DNA of 64,000 nt, taken from assembly GCF_010731575.1 (NCBI RefSeq), contig NZ_AP022617.1:2108001-2172000 (forward strand), in the 5' to 3' direction. The DNA comes from Mycolicibacterium monacense. Lineage in GTDB: Bacteria > Actinomycetota > Actinomycetes > Mycobacteriales > Mycobacteriaceae. The translations under genes were made by a program, and so were the position numbers. Each line of letters opens with the position of its first letter. Positions within the stretch are counted from its first letter, which is position 1. Of the stretch, positions 38,628 through 48,562 are shown in pieces. The notes beneath the pieces were generated by a model that did no database searches, was not told where the DNA came from, and saw only the letters and a program-made list of their open reading frames with translations.

Positions 38628-38942
38628 TAGCCTGCGTAGCCGAAACTGCCGACCCCGTCGGTGAGCCACATCGCACGGCGACGGCTGTCCCGCCGGAGCG
38701 CGTGCCGCGCGCTCGCACCCGCGTTCAATTCTTGTTCTACTACGTACGTACGAGGTCAATACGATGTTCGCGTTCTTCCGTAGGTTTCGATCAAACCGCT
38801 TGCGCCCCAACCCATCGACGCCAGTGGCGATGTGGGCTGGAGCGTAGGACGGCGGCTGGTGGCTTGCCCATTCGCGGGTGTTCGGTTAGCGTCTCGCCAA
38901 CCAGATAACGAACCGGTAACGGCAAAGGATCGTCTCGAAGTG

Positions 38943-39971
38943 GTGCATCACCGGCGGAGCGCGCGATCAGACGCGCCGGCCAACCGTGGGGCCTCCGACG
39001 TCACCGAGATCATTGCCTTTGGAGAGTTCGGCGCGTTGCCAGATATGGCCAGCCGTCCCGGCGATCCGTTCGCCATCGACTTCGAGGTGTTGAGCGCACC
39101 CGAACTCGACGACCTCAACGACTTGGCTGATGAGTCGCCACGTTTGTTGCTCCCACCGCCGGGCGCGTCGAGTAGAACCCAGTCGACCACACCGATCTCC
39201 GTACGCCGGGCTCGTGCAAAGAAAGGCGCACGGCCGGCTCGCCGGACACCGTCGGGCGCCACCGTCCGCGCTTCTGCCGGGTCGCACCGACGGACCCCCG
39301 AGTCCACCGGTGCGACGCACAGCAGGCTGGTGATCACGGCCATCGCCGCTGGCGCGGTGGCCGCCGCCGCGAACGCAGCCGTCGACGCCACCGAGGCGCC
39401 GCAGCCAGTCTTGGTCGCCGACACTGCGGCGTCCCCAGCTGCACTCCCTGATCCCGATGCCTCGGGGATGCAGATCGTCCCTGTGGCGAATGGTTTCGAT
39501 GCCGGAATCCATCGACAGGAACTGGCCAATGGCACGGCTTTCGCCCAAGAGCGGGCACAGCGGGAGGCGCGACTTCGGCGGCCACAGGTCGCCTTTCCCA
39601 CCCGCGGCATCCTGACATCGGGCTTCGGAGCTCGGTGGGGTACCCTGCACGCCGGACTCGACATCGCCAACGCCGTCGGCACTCCGATCTACGCCGCATC
39701 CGACGGCGAGGTGATCGCCTCCGGCCCGACACCCGGTTTCGGCATGTGGGTCAAGATTCGTGCCACGGACGGCACGGTCACGCTCTACGGTCACATCGAC
39801 ACCACCATGGTGCAAACGGGCGAGCGAGTGATGGCTGGCGACCAGATCGCCACCATGGGCAACAAAGGCAATTCGACCGGGCCGCACCTGCACTTCGAGG
39901 TTCACCGCAGCGGGTCGGAAAAGACCGACCCGATGGCCTGGTTGCGGCAGCGGGGTGTGGCCAACGGCTAG
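38943..39971 (+). CDS. M23 (LytM) family peptidoglycan endopeptidase-like protein
   Basis: Membrane-anchored protein of about 342 aa. A cytoplasmic N-terminus with an acidic stretch (DVTEIIAFGEFG) and a basic linker precede one transmembrane helix (~residues 125-150, LVITAIAAGAVAAAANAAV) and a C-terminal M23 domain: GFGARWGTLHAGLDIA (zinc His and Asp), then YGHID and GPHLHFEVH (catalytic/zinc His pair). All ligands are present. GTG 38943 (or 38940) is chosen by resemblance to mycobacterial homologues beginning HHRRSARSDAPA; the longer frame from 38832 has no added support. Confidence 0.85.
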   Translation: MHHRRSARSDAPANRGASDVTEIIAFGEFGALPDMASRPGDPFAIDFEVLSAPELDDLNDLADESPRLLLPPPGASSRTQSTTPISVRRARAKKGARPARRTPSGATVRASAGSHRRTPESTGATHSRLVITAIAAGAVAAAANAAVDATEAPQPVLVADTAASPAALPDPDASGMQIVPVANGFDAGIHRQELANGTAFAQERAQREARLRRPQVAFPTRGILTSGFGARWGTLHAGLDIANAVGTPIYAASDGEVIASGPTPGFGMWVKIRATDGTVTLYGHIDTTMVQTGERVMAGDQIATMGNKGNSTGPHLHFEVHRSGSEKTDPMAWLRQRGVANG

Positions 39972-40253
39972 GCCGTCGCCCGACCTGCTCGCGACGAGCA
40001 CCGTCATGTCGTAATAGCTTTCGGGGGGAGGTCGGGCGGTGAGGGGTCGACGGCCCGGCGTCGGAACCCAGCAGCATCGCGACACCTGTCCGAAGCTGAG
40101 AATTATCAGCTCAGCTCCTGACTTGACACCAGTCGCATCATCGCTGCGCCTGGCTCGCCGCCGTGTTCGAGTCGACACCATGGGTCCAGTTCAGCGCCCT
40201 ACTCGCCGATCGACCCCGTAAACTACCTACTGACCAATTCAGGAGGTTCGATC

Positions 40254-40643
40254 ATGGCGCGGGTGCGTGGCTTCGGAGAACTCGAGGCGTCGATCATGGA
40301 TCGCCTTTGGAATCGTGACCCCGGAACTCACACCACGGTCAGAGAGATCTTCGACGAGTTGAGCGCCGAACGGCACATCGCCTACACCACGGTGATGTCG
40401 ACGATGGACAACTTGCACAGCAAGGGGTGGCTGTCGCGTGAACGTGACGGGAAGGCATACCGCTACCGGCCAACCTTGACGCGCGAGGAGCACAGTGCGC
40501 GACTCATGCTCGAGGCACTGAGCGGCGGGGGTCGATCTGAGGCGGTCCTGAGCCATTTCGTGGCGCAGATCGACGCGGAGGAATCCGCTGACTTGCGCGC
40601 TGCGCTGCGCCGGCTCGCCCGCCAGTCAGGTGGTCGCCGATGA
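40254..40643 (+). CDS. blaI: BlaI/MecI-family repressor (copy 2)
   Basis: Canonical BlaI of 129 aa: winged helix with LEASIMDRLWN, TTVREIFDELSAERHIAYTTVMSTMDNLHSKGWL (recognition helix) and RDGKAYRYRPTLTREEH (wing), then a helical dimerisation domain containing the region that BlaR-type proteases cleave. The ATG at 40254 has AGGAGG upstream. It overlaps the M56 gene by 4 nt. It is the better conserved of two BlaI proteins here and my preferred candidate for binding the CTAC-N11-GTA boxes. Confidence 0.95.
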   Translation: MARVRGFGELEASIMDRLWNRDPGTHTTVREIFDELSAERHIAYTTVMSTMDNLHSKGWLSRERDGKAYRYRPTLTREEHSARLMLEALSGGGRSEAVLSHFVAQIDAEESADLRAALRRLARQSGGRR

Positions 40644-41584
40644 CCGTCGCGGCGGCTTTGCTTCTGTACGTCGTAGGCGTCCTGGCCATCGGACCGAAGC
40701 TGTTGACGCACATCACCGCCGATGCTGGCGCTCCACGCCTTGCAATAGCCGCTTGGACCACCGCCGTTCTGACGGTAATCGCCTGCTCGATCGCCGCCAT
40801 CGCAATGCTTCTCATCGAGGCCGCTGGACATTGGGACAGCCCCGACGCGCTGCTCGTCTCATGCCTGGAGCGGCTCCGCGCCATTCTCGTCGGCCACGCC
40901 GGATGGCCGGCCCGAATCGTTGCAACCGTCGCACTCGCCATCGCCGCGGGGAGTCTCGTCGCCGTCGCCATGCGACTCGGCCGAGCTTTGAGATCCATGC
41001 GCACCCACACCTTCGCACACGCCGACGCCGTGCGACTGGTCGGCAGGTCGTACGGGAACGACGTCGTGGTCATCGACGCTTCCGAGGCTGCGGCCTATTG
41101 CGTGGCGGGCCGCCCACCGGCGATCGTGGTGACCACCGCAGCTCTGGCCGCACTCGATCAAACCCAACTGGCGGCCGTCGTTGCCCACGAGCGTGCGCAC
41201 CTCGACGGACGACACGCCTACGTAGTCGCCGCGGCGCGCGGCCTGACCGCCGCGCTACCCAGATGCGGACTCGTCGCGAGCGCAGCTAGCCAAATAAGCT
41301 CTCTGCTGGAGATGTGCGCCGACGATGCGGCCGCTCGTCGCCACGGGCGTCAGCCGCTGCTCGCGGGCTTGTTGACCCTCTCAGGCGCCGCCACCCCGGC
41401 GCACGGTATGGCCGCCGCCAATATCGCCGTGCTCGCCCGCGCCGAGCGGTTATCGGACCCACCGCGACGGTTCGCCCGGATTCAGAGCCAAATCACCCTC
41501 AGTGGTGCAGTAGCGGCGATGGCTGCCACTCCGTTAGCGATCGTCACGCTGTCACTTTCAGGCGTGCTGATCTGCATCGCCTGA
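40640..41584 (+). CDS. BlaR1-like M56 membrane metalloprotease (copy 2)
   Basis: Membrane protein of 314 aa with four N-terminal helices, the zinc motif VVAHERAHLDGRHAYV (HExxH) and EMCADDAAARRHG further on, and a final C-terminal helix. As in copy 1 there is no penicillin-binding sensor domain, so the signal must be sensed by the membrane part or another protein. Translationally coupled to blaI. Clearly paralogous to the protein at 10643 across its whole length. Confidence 0.92.
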   Translation: MTVAAALLLYVVGVLAIGPKLLTHITADAGAPRLAIAAWTTAVLTVIACSIAAIAMLLIEAAGHWDSPDALLVSCLERLRAILVGHAGWPARIVATVALAIAAGSLVAVAMRLGRALRSMRTHTFAHADAVRLVGRSYGNDVVVIDASEAAAYCVAGRPPAIVVTTAALAALDQTQLAAVVAHERAHLDGRHAYVVAAARGLTAALPRCGLVASAASQISSLLEMCADDAAARRHGRQPLLAGLLTLSGAATPAHGMAAANIAVLARAERLSDPPRRFARIQSQITLSGAVAAMAATPLAIVTLSLSGVLICIA

Positions 41585-41695
41585 GCGGCTCACCGCGCCG
41601 AACCGCTTCCCGACAGTGTTGGCGCACTCGAGGCCATGCCGCACGACATCATCGCGCTAGAATCGTTGTCACAACTCAGTGTTTCCCGCCGCCAG

Positions 41696-41890
41696 CTAGA
41701 CGTCTGCGATGCCCGGGAGGTGAGCGGCGGCTGGGTCGGCCACCACCAAGGCCAACGCCGCCAAGCCCAGCGCCAGCAGCAGCGCCGCCGCAATCCATCG
41801 GCGGGCCAGTCGACCCGTCGGCGGCGCTTCATGCTGCTGGCTCCACCTCGACCGTGGTCCCTGGCAGGACACGGCCACTGCACTCTTCAC
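41696..41890 (-). CDS. Small single-pass membrane protein next to operator
   Basis: Protein of 60-64 aa (GTG 41890 or, with better GGAG spacing, GTG 41878). A basic N-terminus is followed by one transmembrane helix (WIAAALLLALGLAALALVVA) and a short tail ending HLPGIADV. The operator at 41900 lies 10-22 bp upstream of the start on this strand, so it would be a regulon member. I do not recognise the family. Confidence 0.5.
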   Translation of the reverse strand: MKSAVAVSCQGPRSRWSQQHEAPPTGRLARRWIAAALLLALGLAALALVVADPAAAHLPGIADV

Positions 41891-41899
41891 TCCATCAAT

Positions 41900-41918
41900 C
41901 TACTATGTCACTACGTAT
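41900..41918. promoter_or_regulatory. BlaI-type operator
   Basis: CTACTATGTCACTACGTAT, directly upstream of the small membrane protein on the minus strand and ~185 bp before the DUF305 pseudogene on the plus strand. Confidence 0.7.
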
Positions 41919-42102
41919 GTGACCATCGCTTCACGTCACCCGGTGCCAGGCGCGGCTCTGGTCACCAACCCCGTGGAGGCGGCCTCCTGACCGAAGCACC
42001 TACGGCAAACGATCGTCGCCATCATAGAAAGCCGACGGCGCTGAAAAGGGACTGTGTGCGCGACGATCCGACAACGGCCTCCGGCCACCCGGTCCGCGCG
42101 GC

Positions 42103-42690
42103 ATGAGTGGCATGCTGCGACGACGCTCGTCGTTGCGGGATGTGCCGACGCGAACCGTGTTCCGCCCCCGGATCCCCCGAGCGCCGCGGGCACCATCGCC
42201 GTTCAACCGCACACTCAGTTCGACGTGCTGTTCGCACGCGACATCATCGACCACAGCGCTTAAGCTGCCGCACTGAGCATCCAGATGACCGGCAAGCTCG
42301 GCATCGCACCCGAGGTCAGCGACATCGCCAGACGAATCAACACGAGCAGCACCACCTATGTCAATGAGCTGCAGTCACTTCTCGCGGATTGGGGATCCGC
42401 CCCCAAGAACGTCGAGCCCCGGTCCTGCGGCGGAGGCGCCCAGCGTTGCGGTTGCGTCGGGTGAACATCCGCTCGCCGCCGATTCCGACGTCCGTCGCGT
42501 GACCGGGGCGAACGGGGCGGGGGCGGCGGGCCCGTATCTCGACGTGATGATCAAGCAGCACCGTTTCACGATCTCGGCCGCACGTGACCACCTGCAAGCA
42601 GGCTCAAATCCTCGGGCGATGGCGAACGCACGGTCGCTCATCAAGGGTCAGCAGTTCGAGATGTCCCTCATGACGCCGCTGCAGCGCTGA
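42103..42690 (+). pseudogene. DUF305 lipoprotein, degenerate
   Basis: DUF305-like pieces occur in order but in different frames. There is a lipoprotein-like start (LVVAGCADA), FDVLFARDIIDHS ending at a stop, then QMTGKLGIAPEVSDIARRI and LLADWG, which correspond to QAIEMSDMLL...IDPEVISLADEI and WLQEWG of the intact protein at 16088. A last frame gives YLDVMIKQHRFTISAA and FEMSLMTPLQR. At least two frame changes and one in-frame stop make a functional product unlikely. The HH pairs of the intact protein are lost (HS and QH here). Confidence 0.7.
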
Positions 42691-42754
42691 CGAGTGTCGC
42701 TGCGGCGACCCGGTTCGGCTCCGGATCAGCTGCCGGCGCGTTGTCGTCGTGGCG

Positions 42755-43747
42755 TCAGTCGTCGTTGGCGGTGCTCGGCACGTCGGTAGGTGGTCGCCGC
42801 TGACGATGCAGACCGCGCAGAAACGCGTTGTAGGCAGCTAGTTCCGCCTCGTCGCGTTCGACGTCGGCCTCCCTCCTCGCCGACTCCGACTCCTCATCTC
42901 GGCGCCATCGGATGGCGAAGATTAAAGTCGTCAGCAGTGCGACGGGCTCGCCGTAGGACCACGCCAAGGCGCCGGCGACCCCCTGGTCGGCGACCGGGTC
43001 GACGTTCCAGTTCGGCGGAGGTTGGGCGAAGGTCTCGGTGAGCGTCCGCGGTGCCATCATCAGGATGACGCCGATGAAGACGTGCAGCGGCATTTCGACG
43101 AAGATGTCGAAGAAGCGGCCCAGGTTGCTCTGCCGGACCGGCAGGGGACCGGTCGACAGGATCGGCAGGATGAACAATAGGCCGCTGGCGAGAAAGAACA
43201 CCTGCAGTGTGACGTGTCCGGCCACGCTGGCCGCCGCCGCGTCGAAGAGGTCGGAAAGGTACAAGCCGTAGTAGCTCAACAGGAACACCGGAATGGTGAA
43301 GCCGGGGTGCAGCACGATCCTGCTCGCCCGGCAGCGCAGTCCGCCCAGCGCGGAGATCACGACGTAGCGTCCGAGTCCACGATGGGGCGTGGACCTGAGT
43401 AGCAGCCGGCCGGGCGCACCCAGCACGAGCAGCGGCGGAACGAGGATTGACAGCGTCAGGTGCTGGAACATGAAGGCACTGAACAGCCGGTAGCCGTAGC
43501 CGTCGATGGCCAGACCCGTCACCGCCGCCAAGGCGATGCAGCCGGCCAGGAAGCTCGCGGTGCGCGACCACGCCCACCGGCGGCCACGAGATCTGACGAC
43601 TCGAACGGCGAGCAGGTACCACACCGCCAAAACAATTGCCAATACCGGCAGTATCGGAACCGGTGGCGGTAACCAACCGAGCATCGCCCATATCGACGGC
43701 GGTGAGGTGGGGAGCACCACCTGACCGATCACGGGGCCGCCCACCAT
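42755..43747 (-). CDS. ctaG: CtaG-type (caa3) cytochrome c oxidase assembly protein
   Basis: Seven- to eight-helix membrane protein of 330 aa of the caa3_CtaG family, thought to help insert CuB into oxidase subunit I. Visible elements include FMFQHLTLSILVPPLLVLGAPGRLLLR, AGHVTLQVFFLASGLLF and MPLHVFIGVILM with conserved membrane His residues, then a charged C-terminal tail. It lies 70 bp downstream of the TlpA-like gene and is likely in one operon with it. A second CtaG-like unit is the C-terminal half of the fusion at 24221. Confidence 0.92.
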   Translation of the reverse strand: MVGGPVIGQVVLPTSPPSIWAMLGWLPPPVPILPVLAIVLAVWYLLAVRVVRSRGRRWAWSRTASFLAGCIALAAVTGLAIDGYGYRLFSAFMFQHLTLSILVPPLLVLGAPGRLLLRSTPHRGLGRYVVISALGGLRCRASRIVLHPGFTIPVFLLSYYGLYLSDLFDAAAASVAGHVTLQVFFLASGLLFILPILSTGPLPVRQSNLGRFFDIFVEMPLHVFIGVILMMAPRTLTETFAQPPPNWNVDPVADQGVAGALAWSYGEPVALLTTLIFAIRWRRDEESESARREADVERDEAELAAYNAFLRGLHRQRRPPTDVPSTANDD

Positions 43748-43817
43748 CGCGTCGCAGCGTTGCGCCCGAGTGTCGGCCGGGCCCCCCGGCGACGTGCAGC
43801 CAGGGCGGGGTCGCCGT

Positions 43818-44558
43818 TCATCGCGGGGACCCTGAGCCGCTCGCGGTCTCGGCGGCGAGGCGACGGACCACCGGTTCGAGATCCTCGCCGAGCAGCGTTC
43901 GCAGGAACACCGCGGCGACGCGATGCGACCGGTCCAAGACGATGGTGGACGGGATGACGGTGGTGGGATATCTCGCGCCCAAGGCGATCATCGTGCGCAT
44001 CGGTGGGTCGTAGATCGACGGGAAGGTGACCTTGCGATCGACGATGAAGTCAACCGCAGCTTGGCGATTGTTATCGCGGACGTCGATGCCCAGGAAGGCG
44101 ACTCCCTCGTTCCGGGTCGCGTCGTACACCCTTTGCAATTCCGGCATCTCGGTGCGACAGGGGCCGCACCACTGACCCCACACGTTGATCACCACCACCT
44201 GCTCGGCAAAGTCATCAAGTGACAACGTGCGGTTGGGGTCCATCAGGTCGGGTCCGCGTATCGGCCCCGGGCGACCACGACTCTGCGGCGGATCGTAGAA
44301 GATGTCGACCTGCCCACCCGGCGACACGAACTCGAACGTGCCACCCTGCGCGACGGCGTCGTCTCCGCTGGAGCATCCCGAAACTGCGACACAGAGTAGT
44401 ACCGCGCTCAAACCCGCGGCGATGCCACGCCGTATCACCGGTAACCGGTGTGTCGAGGGTCGCCTCCGTCCCCGACGCGCAACGCCCGTGTCCATGTCCA
44501 GCCTCGACGGCGACGTTCGGGGCGCATCGGTGAGTCGATGAGTCATTTCAAGTGCCAC
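43818..44558 (-). CDS. TlpA/ResA-like thioredoxin lipoprotein
   Basis: Extracytoplasmic thiol reductase of 246 aa, used in cytochrome c maturation or copper-site reduction of oxidase subunit II. A basic leader, a lipobox (VAVSGCSSG), then an AhpC/TSA-Redoxin fold with VINVWGQWCGPCRTEMPEL (CxxC) and a cis-Pro in TTVIPSTIVLD. GTG 44558 has GGAGAAAG upstream; ATG 44546 or 44495 are alternatives. CcdA (26264) would supply its electrons. The operator at 44727 is the nearest regulatory site. Confidence 0.92.
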   Translation of the reverse strand: MALEMTHRLTDAPRTSPSRLDMDTGVARRGRRRPSTHRLPVIRRGIAAGLSAVLLCVAVSGCSSGDDAVAQGGTFEFVSPGGQVDIFYDPPQSRGRPGPIRGPDLMDPNRTLSLDDFAEQVVVINVWGQWCGPCRTEMPELQRVYDATRNEGVAFLGIDVRDNNRQAAVDFIVDRKVTFPSIYDPPMRTMIALGARYPTTVIPSTIVLDRSHRVAAVFLRTLLGEDLEPVVRRLAAETASGSGSPR

Positions 44559-44726
44559 TCACGGGGGGCTTTCTCCGATACGGGACGCCGACTCGAAGCC
44601 GCGCGGTGTCGTGCGTGACCTGTGGCAAGGACACGACGACCTCCCTGACTGGACGTTCGGCGCCGGCGGCCGCTCGGGCGAGCACCGGCGACGGCCCTGC
44701 GGCCGGGGCCGGTCCGCACGGCACGA

Positions 44727-44745
44727 TCTACGTAGAGACTACGTA
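44727..44745. promoter_or_regulatory. BlaI-type operator between tlpA-ctaG and a decayed Ldt gene
   Basis: CTACGTAGAGACTACGTAA. It contains the perfect inverted repeat TACGTAG-AGA-CTACGTA, the same arms as the site at 8758. It lies 61 bp before the decayed Ldt start and 169 bp before tlpA. Confidence 0.75.
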
Positions 44746-44806
44746 AAATGGTAACGCAATGGCTTCACGGCGAATGACGGGATGACATCGAAGAGGCGTA
44801 TCGACC

Positions 44807-45190
44807 ATGCGGGCGATCTATCGGCGCAGGAGCGTCTGGTGGATGACGCTAACGCTGTTGGCAATCGTCGGCATGGCGGCGATCGGCGGAGCGTGCGACG
44901 GTCTACCAACGCTGCGGCAGGCGCACCGATCCGAAGCAGTCGCCGATAAGGGCATCCCCCCAACGACGATCTGCTCGTTCCGGACTTGCAGACGTCGGTC
45001 ACCGAGGGCGACGTCGGGCTAGGTGGAGTCGCCGGTCACGGTCAGCGCTGCGGCCGGCGTGCTGGCGTGACGAGGTGGTCGCGGCCGCCGACGACCTCAC
45101 CGAGACGATGACCGTGGGCTTAACTGGCAACGCGTAAAGACGATGCCGATCTCCATGGGCAGGACAAGGCGCCGACCGAAAAGGGGCACC
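44807..45190 (+). pseudogene. L,D-transpeptidase remnant
   Basis: The ATG at 44807 opens a signal peptide with lipobox (AIGGACDG), then DKGIP. In a shifted frame follow DLLVPDLQTSVTEGDVG and SPVTVSAAAGVL, matching [17 protein letters not shown] and [12 protein letters not shown] of the intact Ldt at 7117. The sequence then jumps to EVVAAADDLTETMTV and KTMPISMG, which belong ~150 residues later in the intact protein, and stops before the catalytic domain. This is an internal deletion plus frameshifts; the operator upstream is still intact. Confidence 0.75.
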
Positions 45191-45539
45191 TAATCTGTCT
45201 TGTTTGGTGGCTGATCATCCACTCGCCGTTCAGACCACGGGCCCCGGGTGAGGTGATGGCGTACGGGTTTGCCCGATCTCAGCATGATGACGGCGATGGC
45301 CATCACTCCGGCGACGGCGCCGGCCAGGATCCACAGCGCCGGGCTCGCGCCTTCGGGTTGTTGGCCGGGGTGCGTGTCGTCCTAGGAGTGTTTGGTGGGT
45401 GTTGAGACAGCGGGGCGTGTGGGGTGATCGAGGAGGTCTGCGCCGACGACGGCTCCGCGGCGACGGACGGCGCGCCGGTCGAGGCGAGTCCGACGAGGGT
45501 GGCGGCGACGCGACGATGAGCGCCGCCTGCGCGGGCCAC
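45190..45539 (-). pseudogene. Small exported membrane protein downstream of ctaE, frameshifted
   Basis: A GTG frame at 45539 gives a signal-peptide-like start (RVAATLVGLASTGAPSVAAEP) and a low-complexity linker. Near 45380 the coding sense shifts to another frame, giving GASPALWILAGAVAGVMAIAVIMLRSGKPVRHHL, a transmembrane helix with a basic cytoplasmic tail, to a TAG at 45190. The topology would be signal peptide, extracytoplasmic linker, membrane anchor. It lies ~50 bp after ctaE on the same strand. Family not recognised. The frameshift could be a sequencing error. Confidence 0.42.
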
Positions 45540-45588
45540 CTCCCGGCCCGCGGGGGCCGTCTACACCACCAGCGCGGCGTGCCCCTGT

Positions 45589-46215
<627 letters not shown>

Positions 46216-46230
46216 CTACTGAGTCGCTAC

Positions 46231-46249
46231 CTACTATTGCACACAGTAA
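46231..46249 (-). promoter_or_regulatory. BlaI-type operator upstream of ctaE
   Basis: CTACTATTGCACACAGTAA, 49 bp before ctaE. It extends to the direct repeat CTACCTACTATT at its left side. Confidence 0.68.
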
Positions 46250-46424
46250 ATGTGCGATTGTTGCGGCGTTGGGCGCCGTGGTGCGATTCGACCGGAACAT
46301 TCAGCGGGAGTGCGCCTTTGAGTCGCGCCTGGTGCGACGGAGCACGCGCGATGGAGTCGTAGGGCCGATGCGCATCGCCGTCGGCGTGGACATTGAACGC
46401 GGTTACTCGTAATCTTTCCGTGAC

Positions 46425-46443
46425 CTACGTAGCTAGACCATAG
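46425..46443 (+). promoter_or_regulatory. Variant BlaI-type operator upstream of NlpC/P60 gene
   Basis: CTACGTAGCTAGACCATAG. One mismatch in the right arm (ATAG for GTAG) but a perfect CTACGTAG left arm. A -10-like TAATCT lies at 46410-46415. The gene start is at 46477, or leaderless at 46444. Confidence 0.5.
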
Positions 46444-46476
46444 ATGGCCCTGCGGTGTGAGGACTGTGTTTTGAGG

Positions 46477-47568
46477 ATGAACCGCCCTGCCGCGGTATGC
46501 CGATCCGCGGGAGCTCTCGTCGTGGCGATCGTGCTGGCACTGACTCTCGGCGACTCGGCGGGCACTGGGTGGGCCGACCCGGCTGCCGACGCCCTGGCTC
46601 GAGTGACGGAGCTCTCTCGAGAAGCCGAGCGGACCACGGAAGCGGTGTATTCGGCCGAACTGGACCTCCAAGCGAAATTCGCGGCGCAGCGGAGGGCCGA
46701 GGATCGGCAACGCGCCGAACTCGAGGCGATGACGGCGGCGCGAGCCGACCTCGGTGAGTATCAGGCCGCCGTGAACCAGGTGGCGGCCGCGTCGTACATG
46801 GGTGGTTCGACCAGCACGATCAGCGCGGCGCTGACCGCGGAGTCTCCGCAACGGCTACTCGACGAACTCTCGTCGAGCAAGGTAATGGCCACTCAAATGT
46901 CGGACCGCATCAGGGCCTTTCGCGCCGCATCGACCCGTGCCGACGAAGCCGCGCTCGCGGCGCAGTCATCAGCGCTGGCAGCTCGTACTGCCGCAGAGGA
47001 GGCGTCCGCCGTCCGCGCGGGCCTGCAATTGAAGCAGAGCCGGCTGCGAACACAGATCGCCGAGGTAGAGGGGCTATATCGCGCACTGACTCCCGATCAA
47101 CGTGCAGCGCTTGCCGACCCTGGGCCGGTGCCGCCCGCGCCGCCGGTCCCACCAGCGGCCAACCCGGCCATCATGGCGATGCCCGAGGCGATACCACCGG
47201 TGGGGCCGGGTCCGTCGAGCTCACCCGGCGGGGCCGCGGTCGTGCAGGCGGCGTTGACCCGTGTGGGTGCGCCCTATTCATGGGGTGCGACAGGACCAGA
47301 TGCCTTCGACTGCTCCGGGCTCATCAAGTGGGCGTTTCTGCAGAACGGCAAGTCGCTCCCGCGGTCGAGTCAGGCGCTCGCGGCGGGCGGACAACCCGTG
47401 GCGGAGACCGAGGTACAGCCCGGCGACATAGTCACCTTCTACTCGGACGCCTCACACGCGGGCATCTACATCGGCGATGGGAACATGGTGCACGCCTCGA
47501 CTTACGGCACTCCGGTGAAGGTGGCGCCGATCTCGTCGGCGCCGATCTACAACGTGCGCCGCTACTAA
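46477..47568 (+). CDS. Exported NlpC/P60 peptidoglycan hydrolase (RipC-like, coiled coil)
   Basis: Exported hydrolase of 363 aa. Signal peptide ending near GWADP, a coiled coil (~residues 30-195), a Pro/Ala linker with PPAPPVPPA, and an NlpC/P60 domain with APYSWGATGPDAFDCSGLIKWAF (catalytic Cys279) and SHAGIYIGDGNMVHAS (catalytic His). The domain differs clearly from those at 8861 and 12353, so it is a separate subfamily. ATG 46477 gives a clean signal peptide. ATG 46444, immediately after the operator, would need leaderless initiation. Confidence 0.9.
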   Translation: MNRPAAVCRSAGALVVAIVLALTLGDSAGTGWADPAADALARVTELSREAERTTEAVYSAELDLQAKFAAQRRAEDRQRAELEAMTAARADLGEYQAAVNQVAAASYMGGSTSTISAALTAESPQRLLDELSSSKVMATQMSDRIRAFRAASTRADEAALAAQSSALAARTAAEEASAVRAGLQLKQSRLRTQIAEVEGLYRALTPDQRAALADPGPVPPAPPVPPAANPAIMAMPEAIPPVGPGPSSSPGGAAVVQAALTRVGAPYSWGATGPDAFDCSGLIKWAFLQNGKSLPRSSQALAAGGQPVAETEVQPGDIVTFYSDASHAGIYIGDGNMVHASTYGTPVKVAPISSAPIYNVRRY

Positions 47569-47831
47569 GTCAGCTACGTGGTGTTGCCCGCTTACTACTA
47601 GTTCGCACGGAACATTCCAGTCGCCGAGTCCGTCGGTACCGTAGAGGGTGGGTCCTACCGTTTTGACGATTCGACGACATCGGGGGGTTTGGTCTTGCGG
47701 TCTAAGCGCTGCCGTCCAGCGGGTGCTGGCGTTGAGGCATGCGTGAATGACGCCGGCGTTGCCAGAGGGAACTTACACTCATGTACTCGGTCCGCGTGTT
47801 GGCACGACGGACGCAAAGCTCGAGGAGGACC

Positions 47832-48422
47832 GTGAACCTGGCCACGCGCACCGTCATGACCACACTGGTGGCGCTAGCCTTCTTGCTGTCCGGAGTAGGG
47901 GTCGCTGCCGCGCACACCTCACTCGTGGGTTCCGACCCGGCCAAGGACGCGAGCGTAGCGTCCCCATTGACCGCCGTCGTGCTGAACTTCTCCGAGGAGG
48001 TCAATCCATCGTTCGCTGACGTCGCCGTCACCAGCGCCGATGGTCGCAACTGGGTGTCGGGCTCGGCAAACGTCGAAGGGCCGCGCCTCACGGTCGCCGT
48101 CGGGCCCGACCGACTCAAAAACGGCCTGTACACCGTCAGCTACCGCGTGGTCTCAGCAGATGGCCACCCCGTCTCCGGCTCGTACACCTTCACCATCGCC
48201 GGCGTCCCCGAAGAGCCGTCACCCACCACCGCGCCAGCCCGTGCAGCACCCAGCACCGCTGAGCCCTCCCCCCCGGCGATCGCAGGTTCGGACACCAAGG
48301 CGTCTGTACTCACAGCGGCCGGCGCCGGTCTGGCGCTTGGAGGTGTGATTGCGTTCTGGCAACGTAGGCGACACCGCCGGAAGAACGCAGCAGAACACCC
48401 TGGAGATGAACCCGGGCCCTGA
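47832..48422 (+). CDS. CopC/YcnJ-like periplasmic copper-binding protein with C-terminal anchor
   Basis: Exported protein of 196 aa. The signal peptide ends at VAAAH, so the mature protein begins with His, the N-terminal Cu(II) ligand of CopC (HTSLVGSDPAKDA). The beta-sandwich runs to ~residue 125 and contains SADGHPVSGSYTFTI, the second conserved His. A Pro/Thr/Ala linker and a C-terminal transmembrane helix with a basic tail follow. GTG 47832 lies behind GGAGG (short spacing); ATG 47856 is an alternative. It would pair functionally with the CopD domain at 24221. Confidence 0.92.
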   Translation: MNLATRTVMTTLVALAFLLSGVGVAAAHTSLVGSDPAKDASVASPLTAVVLNFSEEVNPSFADVAVTSADGRNWVSGSANVEGPRLTVAVGPDRLKNGLYTVSYRVVSADGHPVSGSYTFTIAGVPEEPSPTTAPARAAPSTAEPSPPAIAGSDTKASVLTAAGAGLALGGVIAFWQRRRHRRKNAAEHPGDEPGP

Positions 48423-48562
48423 CTTGGAAAGGCAAGACACATCACCTTCTTCCGATCGGGTAACCGCAATCAAGAAGTGGGGCGCCCCAGGCGATCCGGA
48501 CGCTGACGGCTGCCCTTCTCGACGGGTTGTGCAAGAAGCAGGTGTGGACCCGGCAGGCTACC

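Noticed and set aside
38737..38752. CTACTACGTACGTACG, palindromic TACGTACGTA before the M23 gene
   Set aside because: Rich in the half-site but no arm pair at the CTAC-N11-GTA spacing.
40216..40236. AAACTACCTACTGACC just before blaI copy 2
   Set aside because: Contains two CTAC half-sites but no GTA arm at the right distance. Autoregulation cannot be claimed.
47574..47602. CTACGTGG and TTACTACTAG before copC
   Set aside because: Half-sites only; spacing does not fit the shared operator.
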